A DNA stretch of 32,680 bases, from contig NZ_ML136892.1 in the NCBI RefSeq assembly GCF_004009905.1, forward strand, positions 1-32,680. The letters run 5' to 3'. This DNA comes from Lactobacillus xujianguonis (GTDB lineage: Bacteria > Bacillota > Bacilli > Lactobacillales > Lactobacillaceae). The notes under the pieces are model-generated. The model was not told the DNA's origin, searched no databases, and saw nothing but the letters and a program-made list of their open reading frames with translations. A program made the translations under genes and the position numbers. Below are positions 26,617 through 32,680 of this stretch, in pieces; the stretch's first letter is position 1, and each line of letters opens with the position of its first letter.

Positions 26617-29016
26617 TTAACGACTTAAGTTTTGTCTAATTTCAGCCTTCATGAATAACCGTGTAACATCAAATTCAATGTTTGAAACCATTTCTTCAAA
26701 CATTCTGTAACCTGAATCTTGGTATTCAACCAATGGGTTCAATTGTCCATAACCACGAAGACCAATTGACTGACGAAGTTGATCCATGGCATCGATATGA
26801 TCAGTCCAACGATCATCAACGACCCGCAAGATAACAACCTTTTCAAATTCAAGCATTTGTGCAGGATCGCCCAATGCTTTTTCTTTATCTTCAAAGTTTT
26901 GTTCAACGAGATCGTAAAGTTTCTTCTTTAAATCTTCAACGCTAATCGTCTTAAAGTTAATGGCATCAGCGTTTTCTTCAGAAGTTAAACTTGAAACGAT
27001 GAAATCGCGGAGTGAATCAATCCGCCAATCTTTACGATCACCTTGGGTAAACATTGCTACTTGGTGATCAATTGTACGATGAATCATTGGAATTAACACA
27101 TTCTTCAATGACTTATCTGCATCAATGACTTGCATTCTTTCACCGTAAATAATTTCACGCTGAATTCTCATAACATCATCGTATTGCAAAGTTTGCTTAC
27201 GCGTATCGTAGTTGTTACCTTCAACACGCTTTTGGGCGGATTCAACTTGACGAGTAATTAACCGACTTTCGATAACCTTGTCGTCATCATTATCTGACAA
27301 ACGGTCCAAAAAGTCCCTAACTCGTTCACCACCAAATCGCTTCATCAAGTCATCTTCAAGTGACAAGTAGAAACGAGTGTAACCAGGGTCCCCCTGACGA
27401 CCAGAACGACCACGAAGCTGGTTATCGATACGACGTGATTCGTGACGTTCAGTACCAATAACAGCTAAACCGCCAAGTTCCTTAACACCAGGCCCAAGTT
27501 TAATGTCAGTACCACGACCGGCCATGTTAGTGGCGATCGTAACTGCCCCACGCTGACCAGCATTCATAATAATTTGCGCTTCTTTAGCGTGGTTCTTGGC
27601 ATTCAAAACTGCGTGTGGAATACCTGCTTCATCAAGCAAATGACTAAGACGCTCGGAACTTTCGATCGCAACAGTACCAACTAAGACAGGTTGTCCCTTA
27701 GCATGACGTGCTTTGATTTCTTCAACAACTGCGTGGAATTTTGAATCTAAAGTTGGATACAAAATATCGGACATGTCTTTTCTGGCAATTGGTCGGTTAG
27801 TTGGAATCGTAATTACCTGCATGTTGTAGATTTCACGGAATTCTTCTTCTTCAGTCTTAGCCGTACCAGTCATCCCTGACAATTTCTTGTACATTCTGAA
27901 GAAGTTCTGGTAAGTAATTGTAGCTTGGGTCTTAGATTCTTCTTGAATCTTAACGCCTTCTTTAGCTTCAATGGCTTGGTGCAAACCGTCTGAGTAACGA
28001 CGTCCTTCCATTACACGACCAGTAAAGGAATCAACGATCATTACTTCTCCGTTTTGCACAACGTAGTCGATATCCTTCAACATGATGTAGTTAGCCCGCA
28101 AAGCTTGGTCAATGTGGTGAACCAACTTTTGGTTTTCCACATCATACAAGTTCTTCAAGCCAAAGTGTTCACAGGCTTTCTTAATTCCAGTTCTAGTTAA
28201 AGAAATGGTCTTAGTTGGCCAGTCAATCTTATAATCACCATAATCTTTGTCATCGTCTGCATCATTATCACTCTTATCTTCAGATAAGGTCTTAACGAAA
28301 CGATCGGCACGAATATAGTCACTATTAGCTTGCTCTGCTTGCCCAGAAATGATCAAAGGAGTTCTAGCTTCATCAATTAAAATTGAGTCTACTTCGTCAA
28401 TGATGGCATAGTTTAAAGGACGTTGTACCATTTGTTCCTTATAAACAACCATGTTGTCACGCAAGTAGTCAAACCCTAATTCTGAGTTAGTGGAATAAGT
28501 AACATCACAATTGTAAGCTTCCCGCTTTTCATCAGGTGACATTGAGTTCAAGTTCAAACCAACAGTCAAACCTAACCACTTGTAAAGTTGACCCATTTCT
28601 TCTTCGTCACGGCTAGACAAATATTCGTTAACCGTAACAACGTGGACACCTTTTCCTTCTAAGGCGTTCAAATACACTGGCATAGTAGCAGTCAAAGTCT
28701 TACCTTCACCAGTCATCATTTCTGAAATGTTACCAAAGTGTAAGGAAATCCCACCAAGAATTTGAACGTGGAAAGGATACAGACCTAAAACACGCTTAGC
28801 TCCTTCACGAGAAACAGCAAAGGCTTCTGGTAAAAGGTCATCCAAGGTTTCTCCATTCTTTAAACGTTCACGAAATTCTGGAGTTTTTGCCTTTAATTCA
28901 TCATCTGAAAGCTTAGCCATTTCGTCAGCATAGCTTTCTACTTTATTTGCTAATTTTTCAAATTTTTTAAGTTCACGCTTATCTGCGTCATAAAGTTTCT
29001 TTAAAATATTTGCCAT
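26617..29016 (-). CDS. secA: Protein translocase ATPase SecA
   Basis: Motor ATPase that pushes preproteins through SecYEG. 799 residues. Walker A MTGEGKT at 101-107, [20 protein letters not shown] region, [30 protein letters not shown] and [11 protein letters not shown] are intact, so it is the housekeeping type. The protein ends at [10 protein letters not shown] and lacks the C-terminal zinc-binding SecB-contact tail (CxCxSG...CC/HC) seen in E. coli SecA. The ribosome-binding site is modest (AAGGGA, long spacing). It has its own promoter upstream and a terminator after it. Confidence 0.97.
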   Translation of the reverse strand: MANILKKLYDADKRELKKFEKLANKVESYADEMAKLSDDELKAKTPEFRERLKNGETLDDLLPEAFAVSREGAKRVLGLYPFHVQILGGISLHFGNISEMMTGEGKTLTATMPVYLNALEGKGVHVVTVNEYLSSRDEEEMGQLYKWLGLTVGLNLNSMSPDEKREAYNCDVTYSTNSELGFDYLRDNMVVYKEQMVQRPLNYAIIDEVDSILIDEARTPLIISGQAEQANSDYIRADRFVKTLSEDKSDNDADDDKDYGDYKIDWPTKTISLTRTGIKKACEHFGLKNLYDVENQKLVHHIDQALRANYIMLKDIDYVVQNGEVMIVDSFTGRVMEGRRYSDGLHQAIEAKEGVKIQEESKTQATITYQNFFRMYKKLSGMTGTAKTEEEEFREIYNMQVITIPTNRPIARKDMSDILYPTLDSKFHAVVEEIKARHAKGQPVLVGTVAIESSERLSHLLDEAGIPHAVLNAKNHAKEAQIIMNAGQRGAVTIATNMAGRGTDIKLGPGVKELGGLAVIGTERHESRRIDNQLRGRSGRQGDPGYTRFYLSLEDDLMKRFGGERVRDFLDRLSDNDDDKVIESRLITRQVESAQKRVEGNNYDTRKQTLQYDDVMRIQREIIYGERMQVIDADKSLKNVLIPMIHRTIDHQVAMFTQGDRKDWRIDSLRDFIVSSLTSEENADAINFKTISVEDLKKKLYDLVEQNFEDKEKALGDPAQMLEFEKVVILRVVDDRWTDHIDAMDQLRQSIGLRGYGQLNPLVEYQDSGYRMFEEMVSNIEFDVTRLFMKAEIRQNLSR

Positions 29017-29059
29017 TAAATCGGTCCCTTATATGTTGAAAGTCTAAAAATACAGATTA

Positions 29060-29087
29060 ATTTTACCATGAATATCCGTAAATTCAA
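29060..29087 (-). promoter_or_regulatory. Promoter of secA
   Basis: On the minus strand TTGAAT (29087-29082), 16-nt spacer, TAAAAT (29065-29060) preceded by TGG, an extended -10. It lies directly after the hpf terminator, so secA is transcribed on its own. Confidence 0.7.
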
Positions 29088-29093
29088 AAAATT

Positions 29094-29127
29094 CACAATA
29101 AAAGCCTCGTGCTTTTGCGCGAGACTT
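29094..29127 (-). terminator. Terminator of hpf
   Basis: On the minus strand AAGTCTCG pairs with CGAGGCTT (29127-29120 and 29109-29102, one G-T pair) around a 10-nt loop, followed by TTTTATTG. Confidence 0.75.
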
Positions 29128-29158
29128 CATTGAATTCATTAGTTTGCGGTTAAATATT

Positions 29159-29704
29159 TTATTCGTTAGTTTCGATCAAGCCGTAACGACCATCGTTTCT
29201 GCGGTAAACTACGCTAGTGCCGTTAGTTTCTGCATCTTGGAAAACGAAGAAGTCGTGTTCAAGCATATCCATTTGCAAAATTGCTTCTTCTGGATCCATT
29301 GGCTTCAAGCTGACACGCTTGTTACGAACAATATCGAATTTACTTGGCTTCTTTTCGTCTTCTTCAGGAGCTTCAACAAAGAAATCTTGCAAGCCCTTTT
29401 CACGACTCTTTCTATTAACACGAGTCTTGTATTTTCTAATTTGACGTTCAAGTTTTTCTGAAACAAAGTCAATACTACGATACATATCGTCCGTGGTTTC
29501 TTCAGCTCTTAAAACTAAGTATGGTAATGGAATAGTAACTTCCACTTTAGCTGAATGATCACGGTAAACTTTTAAGTTTACGTGAGCAATAACATCTTGA
29601 TTTAATTCAAAATACTTCTCCAGCTTATTTAATCTTTTTTCTACGTAACTTCTTAAAGCATCAGTTACTTCAATATTTTCTCCACGAACATTGTACTTTA
29701 ACAT
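29159..29704 (-). CDS. hpf: Long-form ribosome hibernation promoting factor
   Basis: Binds the 30S decoding region and dimerises 70S ribosomes into inactive 100S particles in stationary phase. 181 residues: an N-terminal S30AE domain (about 1-100, RGENIEVTDALRSYVEKRL) and a C-terminal dimerisation domain (about 125-181, RNKRVSLKPMDPEEAILQM and GTSVVYRRNDGRYGLIE), i.e. the long form. The ATG at 29704 follows AAAGGAGA by 8 nt; a GTG at 29722 lies upstream of that site and is rejected. It has its own extended -10 promoter with a cre-like sequence, and a small hairpin just before the ribosome-binding site. Confidence 0.95.
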   Translation of the reverse strand: MLKYNVRGENIEVTDALRSYVEKRLNKLEKYFELNQDVIAHVNLKVYRDHSAKVEVTIPLPYLVLRAEETTDDMYRSIDFVSEKLERQIRKYKTRVNRKSREKGLQDFFVEAPEEDEKKPSKFDIVRNKRVSLKPMDPEEAILQMDMLEHDFFVFQDAETNGTSVVYRRNDGRYGLIETNE

Positions 29705-29720
29705 ATAAGATTCTCCTTTC

Positions 29721-29733
29721 ACCGCAAAGCGGT
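29721..29733 (-). promoter_or_regulatory. Small hairpin beside the hpf ribosome-binding site
   Basis: ACCGC and GCGGT form a 5-bp stem around a 3-nt loop in the hpf leader, ending only a few bases before AAAGGAGA. It may affect mRNA stability or translation; there is no direct evidence. Confidence 0.4.
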
Positions 29734-29749
29734 TTTTCTTTACACTTTT

Positions 29750-29758
29750 ATTATAGCA
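29750..29758 (-). promoter_or_regulatory. Extended -10 promoter of hpf
   Basis: TGCTATAAT on the minus strand (29758-29750): perfect -10 with extended TG. The -35 is weak, and the cre-like site at 29764-29777 occupies that region. Confidence 0.7.
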
Positions 29759-29763
29759 AAAAA

Positions 29764-29777
29764 TGTAAGCGTTTCAT
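29764..29777. promoter_or_regulatory. Candidate cre (CcpA) site in the hpf promoter
   Basis: TGTAAGCGTTTCAT on the plus strand agrees with the degenerate cre consensus WGWAARCGYTWWMA at 12 of 14 positions, with an intact central AAGCGTT core. It sits in the spacer/-35 region of hpf, where CcpA binding would repress. Confidence 0.5.
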
Positions 29778-29784
29778 AATAAAT

Positions 29785-30480
29785 CTAGCGACAAATTGAA
29801 AAACTTTCAATTTGCGCATCAGGAAACTCTTCAAGCACCTTGTCCCGGGCATGATAAAGCGTTCTGCCCGTTGTATAAATGTCGTCTAATAGTAAAATTC
29901 TTCCTTGACTTATATTATCAGCTAAATGCTGGTCAGTTTCAAGATAAAAGGCTTGTGGACTCAATAACCGCTCTTGCTTATTCTTTTCCCCTTGTGCGCC
30001 ACTTTTTTCATATTTTTTCAAAAGTGGCGTTAGAGGAACTAGTTCAGCAAAAATAGCAGAAATTGTATCAAATTGTCTTGTTGCTTGGTGTTCTGGTGAA
30101 GTTGGGATCGGAATATAACAGTCAAATTTTAATTTAGCTAATTCCTTAGCGCACAATGCCTGTAAAACCTCACGTAAGGCGTAATCACCATACCTCTTAT
30201 AATTCACCATCAAATCATGAAAACTGTCGTTATAGCGATATAAAGCGTGATGCTTCAGCAATTTGTGAGGATAAATCTTGGTCCAATTTTGACAGTCTCG
30301 ACACACGCCTTCTGTCGATAAATTTTTATCACAATACCGGCAACGAATTTTGGTCAATTTTTCAAATTTCTTCATGCATTGTGTGCAGAATTTATGCTGG
30401 CCGGCCTTTTTTAAAGAAAAAAGTTCAATCCATGATAACTCCGGAATAAATACTTGTTGGCACAACAGACAAATATTCAT
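29785..30480 (-). CDS. comFC: ComFC-like competence phosphoribosyltransferase-family protein
   Basis: Part of the late competence comF operon; family members act with ComFA in taking up single-stranded DNA. 231 residues. The N-terminus has a zinc-ribbon-like set of cysteines (Cys4, 7, 32, 35, 47, 50, 60, 63), and the C-terminal half is a type I phosphoribosyltransferase fold with the PRPP loop LLLDDIYTTGRTL at about 198-210. Its ATG overlaps the comFA stop (ATGA), so it is translationally coupled. No terminator was seen between it and hpf, but hpf has its own promoter. Confidence 0.93.
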   Translation of the reverse strand: MNICLLCQQVFIPELSWIELFSLKKAGQHKFCTQCMKKFEKLTKIRCRYCDKNLSTEGVCRDCQNWTKIYPHKLLKHHALYRYNDSFHDLMVNYKRYGDYALREVLQALCAKELAKLKFDCYIPIPTSPEHQATRQFDTISAIFAELVPLTPLLKKYEKSGAQGEKNKQERLLSPQAFYLETDQHLADNISQGRILLLDDIYTTGRTLYHARDKVLEEFPDAQIESFSICR

Positions 30481-31760
30481 CGATTCATCTCCTTAATTTG
30501 TAAAATTGCGTCACGGATATTTTGGGTATAGCGATGATAACAATACAAAACCAAGCCATCTGGATCATCCTTCGCTCGTCCTACTCGTCCCGCTATTTGA
30601 ACCAAACTAGCCGTGGTATAAATCGCATCATCGGCAGCAACAATGATTACCCACACATTTTTAAAAGTTACCCCTCGTTCTAAAATAGTAGTTGTAACTA
30701 AAATATCTAACTTTCGTTCACGAAATTCCTGCACCTTTTCTATTCGCTGCGGATCAGCAGCATGAACGCCTTTAACTTTCAGCTGCTTTAACTCCGCATC
30801 TTGGGCTAAAGCCTTTAAATACGCAGGAATTTCTTCTACTCGCGGCACAAACAATAGTAATGGGTGCCCTGCTTGAATCACCTTTTTTACTTCTTTGAGT
30901 AAATGTGGATTAATCCTTTCTTTTTTCAAAAATTGTCTAAAAAACAGTTTTTCCTTTGGCACCGGTAATAAACCACCATGGAAACGCCGTTTAAGCTTTA
31001 AAATCTCTAACTTACCGGCTTTAGCCTCAGCTAATAAATCTGCAGTTGGCGTTGCTGTTAAATAAGCCCGCATCCCGCTTTTCTTAACTGCATACTTAGC
31101 AGCAAAATGTAACTGGGCATTGCCCACATAGGGAAAAGAGTCTACCTCATCAATCACTAAGAGATCAAAGGCTTGATAAAATTTCATTAATTGGTGCGTA
31201 GTACAAATCGTTAGCTGTTCAAGCCCTGGTTCACGAAACTCACGACCATGATATTTCCCAATCGCAATCTCTTGAAATGCTGCTTGAAAACGCGGAAAGA
31301 GCTCATTTACCACGTCAATTCTAGGTGTTGCAATACATGCCCGCTGCCCCTGACGCATACACTCCGCAATCAATTGAAAGAGCATTTCAGTTTTACCAGC
31401 TCCTGTCACGGCATGAACCAAAGTATTTTTTCGGTTATGGAAATTTTTGACCAAGGCAGTTGAGATTTTCTCTTGTTGCTCAGTCAATTTTCCCTGCCAA
31501 GTTAGGCCACCATTTTTAACAGGTGAAAATAACTCCTCTTGGACATTTCTAATTAAGTAATCACCTTCAACTACTCGTCCAATTCCAATACATGCCTGGC
31601 AATAATACTTGCCACTAGGCAATTTTGCCTTTACCTTGCTACCACATCGATTGCAAATTCCGGCTGCAATTGCTACAATTTGCTTGCAATCCTTAAAGGT
31701 GTGAGAATCTGCTTGGCTAGCTAGCCACTGCCGGCCAGCTAATTGAGTTAAATCTTCCAT
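30477..31760 (-). CDS. comFA: ComFA-like competence DNA helicase
   Basis: DEAD-box-type ATPase thought to drive transforming DNA across the membrane. 427 residues: four-cysteine zinc motif (Cys36/39 and Cys54/57), Walker A TGAGKT at 119-124, DEVD at 204-207, TATPT motif III and QIAGRVGR motif VI. ATG at 31760 follows GGGAGG by 7 nt; a GTG at 31775 lies upstream of that site and is rejected. First gene of comFA-comFC, divergent from yvyE with a gap of only 45 nt. No competence sigma-factor box was recognised there. Confidence 0.94.
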   Translation of the reverse strand: MEDLTQLAGRQWLASQADSHTFKDCKQIVAIAAGICNRCGSKVKAKLPSGKYYCQACIGIGRVVEGDYLIRNVQEELFSPVKNGGLTWQGKLTEQQEKISTALVKNFHNRKNTLVHAVTGAGKTEMLFQLIAECMRQGQRACIATPRIDVVNELFPRFQAAFQEIAIGKYHGREFREPGLEQLTICTTHQLMKFYQAFDLLVIDEVDSFPYVGNAQLHFAAKYAVKKSGMRAYLTATPTADLLAEAKAGKLEILKLKRRFHGGLLPVPKEKLFFRQFLKKERINPHLLKEVKKVIQAGHPLLLFVPRVEEIPAYLKALAQDAELKQLKVKGVHAADPQRIEKVQEFRERKLDILVTTTILERGVTFKNVWVIIVAADDAIYTTASLVQIAGRVGRAKDDPDGLVLYCYHRYTQNIRDAILQIKEMNR

Positions 31761-31805
31761 CTTTTTTCCTCCCACTATTAATTACGCAAAAAGAGGCGAT
31801 TTTTT

Positions 31806-32465
31806 TTGGCAGAAAAAGAAAATTTTTTAACAATTAAAGAAAATGGGGAGCATCAAATTATCATTAAAAAGAGCAAATTCATTGCCAGCTTAGCACGCAC
31901 GACTAGCGTTCAAGAAGCAAATGATTTTATTGCTGAAATTTCAAAAAAGTATCACGATGCAACGCACAACACTTATGCTTATACAATTGGCTTAAATGAT
32001 GATCATGTTAAAGCAAGTGATAACGGTGAGCCTTCAGGAACCGCAGGCGTCCCTGAATTGAAAGCCTTACAATTAATGAATTTAAAAAATGTAACTGTTG
32101 TAGTTACAAGATACTTTGGTGGAATTAAGTTAGGTGCTGGTGGCTTAATCAGAGCTTACTCAAACAGTGTTACTGAAGGAGTTCAGGCAATCGGGGTAAT
32201 CAAGCGAGTATTGCAACAAGAATTGACTTTTTCTGTTGCTTATAACCGCTTCGATGAAATTGATCACTACTTAAAAGAAAAGCAGATTTATGTGGCTAAC
32301 ACTGAATATGGTGTTGATGTAAAAATTAGTGTCTTTTTAGATGAAAAAGATTTAGAGTGGTTTAAAAATGACCTCATTAATTTACTTTCAGGTAAAGTCG
32401 AATTTACTAAAGGTGAACAACGCTATAATGAAAGTAAGCGTAAAAAACTGAAGTATCTTTCTTAG
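31806..32465 (+). CDS. yvyE: YigZ/IMPACT family protein (YvyE)
   Basis: Conserved protein of uncertain biochemical role, related to IMPACT, whose eukaryotic members act in translation control. 219 residues: N-terminal IMPACT domain with ATHNTYAYTIG, SDNGEPSGTAG (about 72-82) and the glycine-rich YFGGIKLGAGGLIRAYS loop (about 100-117), then a smaller C-terminal ferredoxin-like domain. Start is TTG at 31806 with GAGG 9 nt upstream; no better ATG is present. It is divergent from comFA and next to the comF operon, its usual place in Lactobacillus and Bacillus. Confidence 0.92.
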   Translation: MAEKENFLTIKENGEHQIIIKKSKFIASLARTTSVQEANDFIAEISKKYHDATHNTYAYTIGLNDDHVKASDNGEPSGTAGVPELKALQLMNLKNVTVVVTRYFGGIKLGAGGLIRAYSNSVTEGVQAIGVIKRVLQQELTFSVAYNRFDEIDHYLKEKQIYVANTEYGVDVKISVFLDEKDLEWFKNDLINLLSGKVEFTKGEQRYNESKRKKLKYLS

Positions 32466-32515
32466 CTCCCATTTTTCGGCTATTCTTATCTCATAGACTT
32501 AAGGAGGCAAAGAAT

Positions 32516-32680
32516 ATGCTTGAAAAGAAGCAGCCAATTGTGGCTCTAGATCGTCCACAAAAGCCTAAAAAGACACGTCCACCACGCAATAACTTGATGC
32601 TCAGCTTAAAAAAGAATAATCTTGAGCTCACTCTATATAGTTCCCTTGATCCTGATATCCTGAACAAGATTTTGAGTAAG
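32516..32680 (+). CDS. Unrecognised gene, 5' part only (runs off the window)
   Basis: ATG at 32516 follows AAGGAGG (32501-32507) by 8 nt; the frame stays open for 55 codons to the window edge. The first 26 residues are basic and proline-rich (DRPQKPKKTRPPR), then comes NNLMLSLKKNNLELTLYSSL and a helix-like DPDILNKILSK. I do not recognise the family. The pattern of a short beta pair followed by LNKIL faintly recalls IS66-type accessory ORFs, which would suggest an insertion sequence beginning here, but that is a guess. The teichoic-acid gene tagO often lies next to yvyE in related bacteria and this is clearly not its start. Confidence 0.6.
   Translation, partial: MLEKKQPIVALDRPQKPKKTRPPRNNLMLSLKKNNLELTLYSSLDPDILNKILSK

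Noticed and set aside
31761..31805. Competence sigma-factor (cin/ComX-type) box in the comFA-yvyE gap
   Set aside because: TTACGCAAA on the plus strand is only loosely similar and faces yvyE, not comFA.

Overview
The window looks like a low-GC Firmicutes core-genome segment, most likely from the Lactobacillus acidophilus/crispatus/helveticus group. The evidence is the gene order (cggR-gap-pgk-tpiA; clpP; whiA-yvcK-rapZ; uvrBA; pgm; trxB-gpsA-lgt-hprK; prfB; secA; hpf; comFC-comFA; yvyE), strong AGGAGG ribosome-binding sites, several TTG starts, and two secreted surface proteins with one GW/SH3-like module each. Species was not determined.

Layout. 1-4376: the glycolytic operon cggR-gap-pgk-tpiA on the minus strand. 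It has a clear promoter, an inverted CggR-type operator inside the leader, a hairpin at the cggR/gap junction and a terminator between gap and pgk. 4627-4698: a single tRNA-Arg(CCG). 4742-9996: an accessory-looking block of two paralogous secreted proteins (minus strand) enclosing an APC-family amino-acid transporter and a PerR-type regulator (plus strand). 10172-10756: clpP on the plus strand behind a sigma-A promoter overlapped by a CIRCE element. 10811-13669: rapZ-yvcK-whiA (minus). 13765-13844: an 80-nt nested palindrome. 13875-19345: uvrB-uvrA and an HdeD-like membrane protein, with a LexA-type SOS box upstream of uvrB. 19445-21169: phosphoglucomutase. 21273-26557: prfB (with the RF2 +1 frameshift site), a small membrane protein, hprK, lgt, gpsA and trxB, all minus and closely spaced. 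26617-31760: comFA-comFC, hpf and secA (minus). 31806-32465: a YigZ/IMPACT-family gene (plus). 32516 to the right edge: the start of an unrecognised gene.

The genes cover lower glycolysis and its CggR control, sugar-phosphate and carbon-catabolite signalling (pgm, hprK, rapZ, yvcK), DNA repair, lipoprotein and protein export (lgt, secA), proteolysis, translation termination and ribosome hibernation, and competence. No CRISPR array, prophage, complete insertion sequence or rRNA was seen. No gene-free stretch exceeds 300 bases.

The least explained content is the pair of GW plus putative beta-propeller secreted proteins, the nested palindrome at 13765-13844, and the terminator-like hairpins sitting just upstream of the uvrB and prfB start sites. 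Several computed starts were moved to match ribosome-binding sites; each case is noted in the entry.
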